This document shows, one piece after another, positions 38,085 through 47,103 of a DNA stretch of 64,000 nucleotides; position 1 is the first letter of the stretch; every line of letters begins with the position of its first letter. Origin of the DNA: CAYTLW01 sp964438735 (GTDB lineage: Bacteria > Myxococcota_A > UBA9042); assembly GCA_964438735.1 (NCBI GenBank), contig CAYTLW010000032.1, forward strand, positions 1 to 64,000, given 5' to 3'. The notes beneath the pieces were generated by a model that was given only the letters and a program-made list of their open reading frames with translations, had not been told where the DNA came from and made no database searches. The translations under genes and the position numbers were made by a program.

Positions 38085-39728
38085 TCAGTCTTGTTCGGGC
38101 CGTTCGGGCACCAGCGACATGGCGCGCTCGGACATGGCTGTGATGGTCAGGCTGGGGTTCACGCCCAGGTTCGCCGGCATCATCGAGCCATCGCAGATAT
38201 AGAGGTCATCGTAGTTGTAGACGCGATGATGACCGTCGAGCACGCCGCGCTCGGCATCTGGACCGATGGGACAGCCGCCGAGGATGTGTGCGGTGGTCGG
38301 GATGTCCAGGACCACCTCGTTGAGCGCCGACATGGGCTGGCCGCCGATGCGTCGGGCCACCCGCCGCGCGACCTCGTTGCCGATGGGGATCCAGGTGGGG
38401 TTGGCCCGCTTGCTGGGGTTGAACGTGGCCAGCACATGCCGCCAGGGCAACAGCCGCGACCGCCGCCAGACGCCGCGGAGACGATTGTCCAGGGTCTGCA
38501 TCACCAGCAGGATGATGCTGCGCTCGGCCCAGCCGAAGGGCCACATCCGGCGCAGGGTGTGCAGGGGATGGCGCAGGCAGGCCCCGACCCAGCGCAGCCA
38601 GCGCGGCACCTTGCCGCCCCCGTCGACCGCGATGGTCGCCAGGGACGAGATCATGTCGTGGCCCTTGCCGTATCGGACCACCTCCACATGGGTGTGGGCG
38701 TCGAAGTAGGCGCTCGAGGTGATGGCCACGCCCTTGGAGTAGTCCGTCTCGTGGTTGTGCGCCGAGGCGCCCAGGATGGCCTCGCTGTTGGTGCGCATCT
38801 GGTCGCCCAACGAGTCCGGCAGGTGCTGCAGGTGGCCCAGCCGGCGGCTGTGCATGAGCAAGGGCAGGGTGCCGAGCACACCGCAGGACAGGACCAGTTT
38901 TCGCGCCTTGAGGGTCCGGCTGCGGCCGAAGAGTCGCGACAGCACGCCAACCGATGGTTTGATGCGCACCTGCCAGCCCTCGCTGCCGCGGGCATCGGGT
39001 CCGCCGATGCACGAGACCTCGGTGGCCTCCCGCTCCGGGATGATGCGCGCGCCCAGCTGTTCGGCGAGATAGAGGTAGTTCAGGTCCAGGGTGTTCTTGG
39101 CGCCCTCAGGGCAGCCGGTCATGCAGGCGCCGCACTGGGTGCAACCGACCCGTTTGGGCCCGCGACCGTCGAAGTAGGGGTCGTCGACTTCGACTCCGGA
39201 CTCACCAAAGAAGACGCCCACATCGGTCACATCCACCGTGTCGGCGACGCCCATCTCCTCGGCCACCTCGGCCAGCACCTCGTCGGCCGGTCCCAGGACC
39301 GGATTTCGCACCGCGCCCAGCATCTTGCGCGCAGTCTCGTAGTGGGGCGACAGCTCGGCATGCCAGTCGGCCATCTCGGCCCACTGGGCGTCCTCGAAGA
39401 AGGGCCGCGGCGGCTTCAACAGGGTGTTGGCATAGACCAGCGAGCCACCGCCCACGCCGGCGCCGCTGAGGGCCATGACGTCCGAGAGCAGGCTGAGGCG
39501 CATGATGCCGTTGAAGCCCACCTGGGGCAGCCAGAGGGACTTGAAGAGATTCCAGTTGGTCTTGGGGAACTGGTCTCGCCGCCAGCGCTTGCCACGCTCC
39601 AGCACGATGACGCTGTAGCCCTTTTCGGCCATGCGCAGGGCAGCCACCGAGCCGCCGAATCCCGAGCCGACAACCAGGACGTCGCAGTCAAAGGCGTCGG
39701 TCGCGGTGGCGGCGGGTTGCTGGCTCAC
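38085..39728 (-). CDS. GMC-family FAD oxidoreductase (cholesterol-oxidase-like)
   Basis: A 547-residue flavoprotein with GTG start at 39728 that overlaps the stop of the glucan phosphorylase gene (GTGA). The FAD Rossmann motif is VVGSGFGGSVAA near residue 20; GAGVGGGSLVYAN is the second flavin motif. A cysteine cluster GCTQCGACMTGCPEGAK near residue 205 is shared with cholesterol-oxidase-like GMC proteins. The C-terminal PTTAHILGGCPIG and the GVNPSLTITAMSER segments complete the fold. It should oxidise an alcohol, perhaps a sterol; the substrate is unknown. No signal peptide is visible. Confidence 0.9.
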   Translation of the reverse strand: MSQQPAATATDAFDCDVLVVGSGFGGSVAALRMAEKGYSVIVLERGKRWRRDQFPKTNWNLFKSLWLPQVGFNGIMRLSLLSDVMALSGAGVGGGSLVYANTLLKPPRPFFEDAQWAEMADWHAELSPHYETARKMLGAVRNPVLGPADEVLAEVAEEMGVADTVDVTDVGVFFGESGVEVDDPYFDGRGPKRVGCTQCGACMTGCPEGAKNTLDLNYLYLAEQLGARIIPEREATEVSCIGGPDARGSEGWQVRIKPSVGVLSRLFGRSRTLKARKLVLSCGVLGTLPLLMHSRRLGHLQHLPDSLGDQMRTNSEAILGASAHNHETDYSKGVAITSSAYFDAHTHVEVVRYGKGHDMISSLATIAVDGGGKVPRWLRWVGACLRHPLHTLRRMWPFGWAERSIILLVMQTLDNRLRGVWRRSRLLPWRHVLATFNPSKRANPTWIPIGNEVARRVARRIGGQPMSALNEVVLDIPTTAHILGGCPIGPDAERGVLDGHHRVYNYDDLYICDGSMMPANLGVNPSLTITAMSERAMSLVPERPEQD

Positions 39729-41356
39729 GTCGCCTGATAATAGCGCCGGTCGTACGCTTGCACCATACGGCGAGCGGAAAGGAAGGGTGCGCTGGCGATC
39801 GCCTGCTTGCGCACGGCGCGGAATCCGGCCGGATCATCGTAGTACAGCGGCAGTACGCGGTGCTCCAGGGCCCGGTAGAGCGCATCGGCGTCGCGCAGAT
39901 CGTCGCGATTCTCCTCGCCCTGGCCGATGGCCCAGCCGTTGACGTCATCGCGGCAGATCTCGGCCCACCAGCCGTCCAGCGCGCTCAGGTTCGGCACGCC
40001 GTTGAGCGCCGCCTTCATGCCGCTGGTGCCGCACGCCTCCAGGGGGCGCACCGGGTTGTTGAGCCAGATGTCCACACCGCTGGTCAACAGCCGGCCCAGC
40101 CACATGTTGTAGTTGGGCAGGAAGACGATGCGCAGCCGACCATGCAGGGTCCGGGACAGGTCGACCAGCTCGCGCACGATGGACTGGCCACGGCGGTCGT
40201 TGGGATGCGCCTTGCCGGCAAAGATCAGCTGCAGGCGCCCCTCGGAGAAGCTCAGCAGGCGCTCCAGGTCGGCGAAGATCAGCGTCGCCCGTTTGTAGGG
40301 CACCGTGCGTCGGGCGAAGCCGATGGTGAGCACGTCGTCGGCAAAACCGCGCTGGGTGGCGCCGTTCAGGTACGACAACAGCTCCCGCTTGGACTGTCGA
40401 CGGGCCATGTCGAAGTCGCCGTCCGGCACGTCCACGATCCGCGCCAGTTGTTCGGGATCGTCGCGCCAGCCGGCGAGGTGGCGGTCGAAGAGGCCCTCCA
40501 TGTAGGGCGAGACCCAGGTGTCGAAGTGGATGCCATTGGTCAATCCGTCGACCTTGCGGCCGGGGAAGATGTCGCTGGCCACGCGCGCGTTCAACTCGCT
40601 GACCCCGTTGCAGGTGCTGGCCAGCGCCGAGGCCAGGTGCGACATGCTGAGCTCTTCCTCGCCGCCCAGGCGGGCCACCTCCGGCGGCACGAGGTCGCCA
40701 AGTACACGGGCGATCTCGGAGTGTTCGAAGTGGTCATGGCCGGCGGGTACGGGCGTGTGGGTGGTGAAGTGCACGCGCTGACGCACGGCCTCCACGTCGC
40801 CCATCTCAGCCAGCATGGCCGCGGCGAAGAACGCGGTGTGGCCCTCGTTGAGGTGGACCCGCATGCCCTCGTCCAGGCCCAGCGCCTTGATGGCTGCGTG
40901 ACCGCCGATGCCCAGCACCGCCTCCTGGCGCAGGCGATTGATGTGGTTGCCGCCGTAGAGCATGCGCGAGACGGCCTGCCAGTGCGGGCTGTTGTCCTCG
41001 AGCAGCGTATCCAGCAACAGGACCTGGTTGCGCTGACCGCCCCTGCCGTCCAGGTGGTAGCGCCAGACCTTGACCTGAACCACCTCGTCTTCCAGCTGCA
41101 AGGCCAGCTGCACGCCGGTGTCCTCCAGGAGCTGAGACGGTGGGCACAGGGGAAAGTCCAGGTGCTGTTCGCCGAACGCGTCGATGGACTGCAGGCCATA
41201 GCCCTGGTGATAAAACAGGCTCACCGCGACAAAGGGCAGGCCCAGGTCGGCGGCCGCCTTGGCGTGGTCACCGGCGAGCACGCCGAGGCCACCGCTATAG
41301 GTGGGCAGGGACGTGGACAGACCGATCTCCGCGGTCACGTAGACGATGACGCTCAT
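39725..41356 (-). CDS. glgP: Alpha-glucan phosphorylase (short GlgP type)
   Basis: A 543-residue glycogen/maltodextrin phosphorylase of the shorter bacterial form. It releases glucose 1-phosphate from alpha-1,4-glucan. TYSGGLGVLAGDH lies at the N-terminus and the PLP lysine in GTSGMKAALNGVPN near residue 425, followed by LDGWWAE. VHFTTHTPVPAGHDHF is a family motif in the middle. It is the first gene of a pair with the GMC oxidoreductase downstream, joined by the GTGA overlap; no metabolic reason for this pairing is obvious. Confidence 0.93.
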   Translation of the reverse strand: MSVIVYVTAEIGLSTSLPTYSGGLGVLAGDHAKAAADLGLPFVAVSLFYHQGYGLQSIDAFGEQHLDFPLCPPSQLLEDTGVQLALQLEDEVVQVKVWRYHLDGRGGQRNQVLLLDTLLEDNSPHWQAVSRMLYGGNHINRLRQEAVLGIGGHAAIKALGLDEGMRVHLNEGHTAFFAAAMLAEMGDVEAVRQRVHFTTHTPVPAGHDHFEHSEIARVLGDLVPPEVARLGGEEELSMSHLASALASTCNGVSELNARVASDIFPGRKVDGLTNGIHFDTWVSPYMEGLFDRHLAGWRDDPEQLARIVDVPDGDFDMARRQSKRELLSYLNGATQRGFADDVLTIGFARRTVPYKRATLIFADLERLLSFSEGRLQLIFAGKAHPNDRRGQSIVRELVDLSRTLHGRLRIVFLPNYNMWLGRLLTSGVDIWLNNPVRPLEACGTSGMKAALNGVPNLSALDGWWAEICRDDVNGWAIGQGEENRDDLRDADALYRALEHRVLPLYYDDPAGFRAVRKQAIASAPFLSARRMVQAYDRRYYQAT

Positions 41357-41375
41357 CGGGACTCCGTGGGATGGA

Positions 41376-42374
41376 TCAATGGCCGCCCGGGTGGGGCATG
41401 GCCGGAGGGGGATGGGAGTTGGTCGGCGGCGGCGCGCGCGGCGTTGGAGGTCGCGGGCGTGCTGCCGGTGGATGGGAGGTCGGGGGGCGCCAGCCCGGCG
41501 GTGGCGGGCGGCCGTAGTAGCGAGGGCGTGGCGGGGGGCGGCCGAAGAGCGTACGCCGGACCCACGACCAGGTGGGCAGGTTCAGCGACAATCCGACCAG
41601 GGCGACCATGGGCGGCAGGGCCAGCGACGAGGTGACCTTGCCGGACTTGAGCAGGATGGTGTCGAAGCGGGCGTCGTCCAGCACGTCGAAGGTCTCGGCG
41701 ACCCGATCGCCGTCTTCGTCGTAGCTGGACCCGGCTGCGGCGATGACTTCGAGATGTTCCTCGGCGCCCTGACTGCTGTTCATGCGCGCCTGCACCATGG
41801 CGAAGAGGTGCAGCCAGGTGGTCAACTCCAGCTCGATGCCCAGGCCCAGGTAGACGCCGCTGTCCGTGGCGGCGCTGCGGTAGACCACCTTGTCCCCGCT
41901 GACGAACTCCGCCCCGTCGATGGCCACCGGCGCGTCCAGCTGCAGCACCCCGCTCTCCTGGATCTCGGTCGACAACGAGGCGTAGGAGATGCCGGCCATC
42001 AGGCGCCAGGAGGCGTGGCGGCTGCGGGACAGCAGGTGCTTGTAATACAAGTCTGCCTGGAAGTGGCTCGCCGCGTCGTCGCCGGTGATGGAAGGGTTGA
42101 TGGTGAGGCGCCACGAGGGCGTGTCGAAGCCGAAGGTGAGCTGCGGAAAGCCCGCCAGGGGCTCGACGCGCCCCTTGCGCGCCGGCAGGTCGAGGTCGAA
42201 AGAGAACTGGTTGCCAGCGGCATCCTGTGGGCTGTTCACCTTGGCTTTTGCGCCGCTGAAGTCGTACTGCCCGCCGATGGCCGGGTACATGGCCAGCTGG
42301 CTCACCCCCCAGGTGCAGCCGCTGCACAGCAGAACGCCGAGCAGCAGCGCGATCGGAGCCCGACTACGAAGCAT
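41376..42374 (-). CDS. Lipoprotein with barrel-like core and Pro-rich tail
   Basis: A 332-residue lipoprotein (lipobox LLCSGC). Residues about 30-265 alternate in a beta pattern with many aromatic and Gly residues (YDFSGAKAKV, HFQADLYYKHLL, YLGLGIELELTTW), like an outer-membrane or periplasmic beta protein. The last ~65 residues are mostly Pro/Arg. No family is recognised. The ATG at 42374, with GGAGG 8 bases upstream, lies inside the 3' end of the preceding YbjN-like gene (11-base overlap); longer in-frame starts lack a signal peptide. Confidence 0.72.
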   Translation of the reverse strand: MLRSRAPIALLLGVLLCSGCTWGVSQLAMYPAIGGQYDFSGAKAKVNSPQDAAGNQFSFDLDLPARKGRVEPLAGFPQLTFGFDTPSWRLTINPSITGDDAASHFQADLYYKHLLSRSRHASWRLMAGISYASLSTEIQESGVLQLDAPVAIDGAEFVSGDKVVYRSAATDSGVYLGLGIELELTTWLHLFAMVQARMNSSQGAEEHLEVIAAAGSSYDEDGDRVAETFDVLDDARFDTILLKSGKVTSSLALPPMVALVGLSLNLPTWSWVRRTLFGRPPPRPRYYGRPPPPGWRPPTSHPPAARPRPPTPRAPPPTNSHPPPAMPHPGGH

Positions 42375-42867
42375 CGACGGCCTCCGCTGTGTCGGATTCG
42401 GCGGCGCCCGCCCCGTCGCGTTCCCGCGCCTCTTCCTGGGCCTGGGCGACCCAACCGGACTCGTGCGCGTACTCCCAAGCCATGTCCTCGATGAGCGGCA
42501 GCACCTCTTCCGGCGGCAGGGCCTCGGTAGGCGCCCTCCGACAGAGCACCACGGCGTGTTCATCGGCGCCAAAGGGCACCACCGCCACGGCGCATGTCAT
42601 CAGGCGCGCGTTCAGGCCCAGCAGGCGCAGCAGGCCGGCTTCATCTTCGCGCAGGCTGTGCCAGTCGCCGACGATCATCAGCACGGTCGTGGTTCGGGCG
42701 CCGCTGCGCGCATCCGGGTCCGCGACGACCACCATCACTGTGGCGTCATGAACGGGGTGGTTGAAGCTCAGCGCGCCGAGCTCAGCGGTCTCGTGTTCGA
42801 CCTCAACCGCCGGTACGTGGGCCTCAAGTGCGCCCTTGATGCGCCTGGCCTCGTCGCCACAACCCAT
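42364..42867 (-). CDS. Small YbjN/chaperone-like protein
   Basis: A 167-residue soluble protein. It has an alternating helix-strand pattern (RRIKGALEAH, ALSFNHPV, TVMVVVADPD, TVLMIVGDW, LLRLLGLNARLMTCAVAVVP) and a Glu-rich C-terminal helix. This resembles YbjN or type-III-chaperone-like small alpha/beta folds, but I see no diagnostic motif. The ATG at 42867 is chosen because the upstream part of the frame is Arg/Pro-rich and lacks structure. It overlaps the lipoprotein gene by 11 bases and so is its likely co-translated partner. Confidence 0.6.
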   Translation of the reverse strand: MGCGDEARRIKGALEAHVPAVEVEHETAELGALSFNHPVHDATVMVVVADPDARSGARTTTVLMIVGDWHSLREDEAGLLRLLGLNARLMTCAVAVVPFGADEHAVVLCRRAPTEALPPEEVLPLIEDMAWEYAHESGWVAQAQEEARERDGAGAAESDTAEAVDAS

Positions 42868-43112
42868 GTTCCGGCCCCCACCTGCACGGGCGCGACGGCC
42901 GCGTGCGGGGCGGAGGTATACGGGGATTCGGGTATCGGGTGCAAGCGGGCCCCAGGCGGCGGCCGGCGACCGTGGTCGAACGAGTTGACCCGCTGGTGGC
43001 CAAGCCGCAAGATCCGCGGGCGCCCGTCGCTGAACAAAGCGTGCGCGGCGCGCGTCAGGGGTGCAGGGCGAGCGGCGAGGAAACCGGCAGCCGCGTCGTC
43101 CCGGGAGAGCCG
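42868..43112. promoter_or_regulatory. Divergent intergenic region
   Basis: A 245-base gap between divergent genes, so promoters for the YbjN-like/lipoprotein pair and for the TPR lipoprotein must lie here. It has no clear sigma-70 boxes or repeats that I can place. Confidence 0.4.
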
Positions 43113-44087
43113 ATGTCGCATCCACAGGTCTATTTATTCGCCCTGCTGCTCGTCGCAGCGCTGACCGCTGCGTGCGGCGGCGCCGTCGTGCCCGTCGACG
43201 TCAATCGACCGGCGCTGATCGACGCCCGCAAACATGGCGGCACCTTGACCATCGAACGCTTTTCCCACGGTCTGCCGGATTACCAGCAAGTGGCCGGGCA
43301 GCTGGCCCGGGAATTGAGCAAAGGCATCGCCGAGAGCTCAGCCGGCAAAGTGCGACTGCAACCGGCCGGTGGCGGGCTGCTGATCAGCGGCGTGGTGGAA
43401 CGTTACGAGTCGCACGTGGAGCCGCACAGCAAGCAGGCCCAATGCGATGTGCGCACCGGGGACGGCCAGGTCGAGCGCGTCGAGCGCCGGCCGTGCACCC
43501 GAGCCTGGCTCAGCTGGACGGCCAACGTATCGGTGCTGATGAAGGTGCGCACGGCCTCGGGCAAGGTCCTCTATCACCGCCGCATCGAAGAGGTGGAGCG
43601 GGATGTGACCGGCGAGGTCCAGGACGCCGTGCCGACGCCGCCCAATCTGCACGCCACCCTGCGCCAGCTGCGTCATCGCGTGGTCGAGCGCATGGCCCGG
43701 GTCGTGGTGCCCCGTCGGGTGCGCGCATCGGCCACCTTCTACGGCTGCGCCCAGCCGGCCACGCCCATCTGCAGCGAGGCCGTGACGCACTTCGCCGCCT
43801 CCCGCTTCGACCAGGCGTTGGCGACCTACAATCGGGCAGAGGCGGCCCTGCGCGCTGCCGATGGCGGGACCAACGCCCGGCTGGCCGACATGCACTGGAA
43901 CCGCGCCATGGTGGCTCGCTACGCGCGTCGATTCGAGCGCGCGGTGGACGAGTTGGAGAAGGCCCGTCGGCTGGATCCGGATCGTCGACGCTTCAAAGTC
44001 GAGCTCACGGTCGTCGAGGCTGAACAACGCGACCAGGCGACGTTGATCGAGCCGGGCCTCGACAAGCAGCCGCCTCGCGGGCATTGA
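43113..44087 (+). CDS. TPR-containing lipoprotein
   Basis: A 324-residue lipoprotein (leader LFALLLVAALTAAC). Residues about 25-190 resemble a beta-rich periplasmic domain (NRPALIDARKHGG, LLISGVVERYE, SVLMKVRTASGKVLYHR), similar in style to CsgG/LPP20-like modules. Residues about 215-310 hold two TPR-like helical repeats (HFAASRFDQALATYNRAEAAL, MHWNRAMVARYARRFERAVDELEKA). GGGAGAG lies about 8 bases before the ATG at 43113. It is 52 bases before folC on the same strand. The partner and role are unknown. Confidence 0.72.
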   Translation: MSHPQVYLFALLLVAALTAACGGAVVPVDVNRPALIDARKHGGTLTIERFSHGLPDYQQVAGQLARELSKGIAESSAGKVRLQPAGGGLLISGVVERYESHVEPHSKQAQCDVRTGDGQVERVERRPCTRAWLSWTANVSVLMKVRTASGKVLYHRRIEEVERDVTGEVQDAVPTPPNLHATLRQLRHRVVERMARVVVPRRVRASATFYGCAQPATPICSEAVTHFAASRFDQALATYNRAEAALRAADGGTNARLADMHWNRAMVARYARRFERAVDELEKARRLDPDRRRFKVELTVVEAEQRDQATLIEPGLDKQPPRGH

Positions 44088-44139
44088 TCGGCGGGGTCGG
44101 CAGCGTCGCCGACCGTGGCTGCAGCGGGGCGACCGTTCC

Positions 44140-45510
44140 ATGAACGAGCAGATGATCTCCCACGACGGGCCCGGCCATCGATTCCTCGCCGGGCTCAGCA
44201 GCAAGGGCGTGCGCTACGGTCTCGATCGGATCGTGGTGCTGCTCGAGGCGCTCGGTCGACCGCAAGACGACGTGCCGGTGGTTGTGGTCGCAGGCACCAA
44301 CGGCAAGGGCTCGGTCAGCGCCATGCTGGCCGCCATGCTGCACGGCGCCGGCCTGCGGGTGGGCCACTTCACCTCGCCCCACCTGGTCGAGACCCGCGAA
44401 CGGATGCGCGTGGGCGATCGCTGCGTCAGCGCCGAGGACCTGGATACGGCCCTGCGCGCGGTGCGCGATGCCTGCGCCACCATCGACGGGGGCGCCGACG
44501 ACGTGGTCACCACCCCTTTCGAGGCCCTGACAGCCGCGGCGTTGTGGCTCTTCCGGCAGCGCAAACTCGACATGGCCGTGCTCGAATGTGGCCTCGGTGG
44601 CCGCCTGGATGCGACCAACGCCACCGATCCTTTCGTCTCGGTGGTGACCTCGATCGCCTATGATCACACCCGTACGCTCGGCCGGACGCTGGCCGCCATC
44701 GCGACCGAGAAATCCCACGTCGGTCGGCAGGGGCGCCCCCTCATCGTGGCCCAGCCCTCCATCGTCGTCGGCGCTGCCCGCCGGGCCGGGATCCACGCCG
44801 ACTTTCGCAAGTTGGGCTGGGATCTGAAGGTGCGTGACGTCACCGGAGACGGCCTCGATCGGCCGCCATCGGGGGTGCTCGAGGGGCCCATGTTGGCCGA
44901 ACCGATGCACGTGGAGGTGGGCCTGGGCGGGCCCTACCAGGTCGACAACGCCGCCCTGGCGGTCATGGCCTACGTCGAGGTGTCCCGCCACCGCGAGGCG
45001 GAGGGGCAGGGCGCGCTGCCGGAACCCATGCTGGTGGCCGACGCCCTGGCCACCGTGCCGTGGCCGGCGCGCTGCGAGTGGCTGTCCGCCCAGCCGCCGG
45101 TGGTCCTGGACGGGGGCCACAACGAATCCGGGCTGACCGCGCTGGCGAACCTGTTGGAGCTTCGCAGCAAGCGCTGGCAGGTGATCCTGGCCATTCGCGA
45201 CAACCGCAGCGCAGAGCCCCTGATGCGGGCCCTGGCCCCCATCGTCGAGTGCTTCTGGCTGCCCCATATGGACGCCGCCAACCTGCACCCCGCCGCTCAC
45301 CTGGCCGAGGTGGCCGGCGCCGTCGCGCCGCGCGCCAACGTCGCGGTCGCCAGCAAGCCCACCTGCCTGCGGGGCGCCCTGGCAGAGAGCGCCCCGGGCG
45401 CGGGCGTGGCCATCACCGGCAGCCTGTACGGACTCGGTGAGTGGCTGCAGTCGGGGCTGATTCAGAGCCCGCGACTGAAGCGCTGGCTGGATGGCCCGGC
45501 ACCGGATTGA
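44140..45510 (+). CDS. folC: Folylpolyglutamate / dihydrofolate synthase
   Basis: A 456-residue Mur-ligase-type enzyme that adds glutamate to folates and, in the bifunctional form, makes dihydrofolate from dihydropteroate. The P-loop is GTNGKGSVS (about residues 52-60); FTSPHLVETRERMR, ECGLGGRLDATN and DYAH-equivalent VVLDGGHNESG are FolC signatures. The length is normal. It is separated by only 17 bases from tldD. One-carbon folate genes lie elsewhere in the window (folD, gcvT), but not in the same operon. Confidence 0.95.
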   Translation: MNEQMISHDGPGHRFLAGLSSKGVRYGLDRIVVLLEALGRPQDDVPVVVVAGTNGKGSVSAMLAAMLHGAGLRVGHFTSPHLVETRERMRVGDRCVSAEDLDTALRAVRDACATIDGGADDVVTTPFEALTAAALWLFRQRKLDMAVLECGLGGRLDATNATDPFVSVVTSIAYDHTRTLGRTLAAIATEKSHVGRQGRPLIVAQPSIVVGAARRAGIHADFRKLGWDLKVRDVTGDGLDRPPSGVLEGPMLAEPMHVEVGLGGPYQVDNAALAVMAYVEVSRHREAEGQGALPEPMLVADALATVPWPARCEWLSAQPPVVLDGGHNESGLTALANLLELRSKRWQVILAIRDNRSAEPLMRALAPIVECFWLPHMDAANLHPAAHLAEVAGAVAPRANVAVASKPTCLRGALAESAPGAGVAITGSLYGLGEWLQSGLIQSPRLKRWLDGPAPD

Positions 45511-45527
45511 ACTGCAACGAGGTCCAC

Positions 45528-47102
45528 ATGAATCACGACAAAGCCAGCCACCTCGCGACCCCGAGCCTGGATCGACGGGACTTCCTGGCCTCGGCCGCCC
45601 TGGCCGCCTCTGCCACCCTGCTGTCCGGCTGCGGCACCACGCGGCCGGATCGCAGACAGACCCCGATCGCTGCGGCGCCGGCGGCCGCCTTTGCGCGCTT
45701 CGGCGTCACCGAAGCCAGTGTACGCAAGGTGATGAGTCGGGCCATGAGAGGCGGCGGCGAGTACTGCGATCTCTTCTTTCAACGCAAGACGACCCACCAC
45801 CTGAGCCTGGAAGATCACGCCGTCAACAAGGCGACCAGCACCTCGGAGATGGGCCTGGGCGTGCGCGTGGTGCGTGGCCTGGAGACCGGGTACGCATACA
45901 CCGAGAGCCTCGACCTGACCTCGATGCTGGCCGCTGCAGACGTCGCCGCCACCGTCGCCCGGGGTCCGGCGCGCGCCCTGCCGAGCTCCTTTCGCGTCGG
46001 CAAATTGCCCTCCCGCTACCCGGCCAAGGTGCCGTGGTCCACGGTCGACACCGCTACCAAGGTCAAACTTCTGGTGGGCATGCACGATCGCACGGTCAAG
46101 CGGGACGCGCGGGTCAAGAAGGTCAACATCCGCTATCGAGACGAGCACAGCGACATCCTGGTCATCGATTCCCTCGGTCGCGTGGCCAGCGACTCGCAGC
46201 CGATGGCGGTCTGTTACGTCAGTTGCATGGCCGAACATGGCGGCAAGCGGGAGTCCAACTACAGCGCCCGCTCCGGTCGCGCCGGCCTGGAGTTCTTCGA
46301 CGACGCCACCGTCGACGCCATGACCCGGGAGGCGGTCGAGCGCACCGTGGTCCTCTTCGACGCCGTCGAGGGGCCCGCAGGCGAGCTGCCCGTGGTGCTG
46401 GCCCCCGGTTCGTCGGGCATCCTGCTGCACGAGGCCATCGGCCACGGTATGGAGGCCGATTTCGCGCGCAAGAACACCACCATCTACGCCGACATGGTGG
46501 GCAAATCCATCGCTCCGAAACACGTCACCATCGTCGACGATGGGACCAACCCCCACCTGCGCGGCTCCATCAATGTCGACGACGAGGGCAACGACGCCCA
46601 GCGCACGGTCCTGGTGAAGGACGGCGTGCTGCAGACCTTCATGCACGACCGCATCAGCGCCAGGCACTTCGAACTCGAACCGACCGGCAATGGCCGGCGC
46701 CAGAGCTTCCGCCACATGCCCGTACCCCGAATGCGCAACACCTACATGCTCGGCGGGCCGCACAAACCCGAAGAGATCTTCCGTTCCATCAAGCGCGGCA
46801 TCTACGCCGAACACTTCACCAACGGCCAGGTGAACATCGGTCCCGGCGACTTCACCTTCTACGTCAAGAACGGCCGGATGATTGAAGACGGCAAGCTGAC
46901 CCGGCCCATCAAGGACATCAACATCATCGGCAACGGCCCCGAGATCCTGCGCCGGGTGACCATGGTCGGCGATGACTTCACCCTGGACCGCGGCGGCTGG
47001 ACCTGCGGCAAGCGCGGTCAACGGGTACCGGTCGGCCTGGGAATGCCCACGGTGGCCATCTCCGCGATCACCGTGGGTGGCGCCGGCAAGGGGAGGTCCT
47101 GA
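45528..47102 (+). CDS. tldD: TldD metalloprotease with Tat-lipoprotein signal
   Basis: A 524-residue TldD-family protein. The zinc motif is H301-E302-A-I-G-H306 in LLHEAIGHGMEADF (HExxxH). TldD normally works with TldE in the cytosol to trim peptides. Here the N-terminus carries a twin-arginine motif DRRDFLASAA, a hydrophobic stretch and a lipobox LLSGC, so the protein looks exported by Tat and lipidated. The ATG at 45528 has GAGG about 7 bases upstream; an upstream in-frame start lies inside folC and is unlikely. tldE follows after 1 base. Confidence 0.93.
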   Translation: MNHDKASHLATPSLDRRDFLASAALAASATLLSGCGTTRPDRRQTPIAAAPAAAFARFGVTEASVRKVMSRAMRGGGEYCDLFFQRKTTHHLSLEDHAVNKATSTSEMGLGVRVVRGLETGYAYTESLDLTSMLAAADVAATVARGPARALPSSFRVGKLPSRYPAKVPWSTVDTATKVKLLVGMHDRTVKRDARVKKVNIRYRDEHSDILVIDSLGRVASDSQPMAVCYVSCMAEHGGKRESNYSARSGRAGLEFFDDATVDAMTREAVERTVVLFDAVEGPAGELPVVLAPGSSGILLHEAIGHGMEADFARKNTTIYADMVGKSIAPKHVTIVDDGTNPHLRGSINVDDEGNDAQRTVLVKDGVLQTFMHDRISARHFELEPTGNGRRQSFRHMPVPRMRNTYMLGGPHKPEEIFRSIKRGIYAEHFTNGQVNIGPGDFTFYVKNGRMIEDGKLTRPIKDINIIGNGPEILRRVTMVGDDFTLDRGGWTCGKRGQRVPVGLGMPTVAISAITVGGAGKGRS

Positions 47103-47103
47103 G

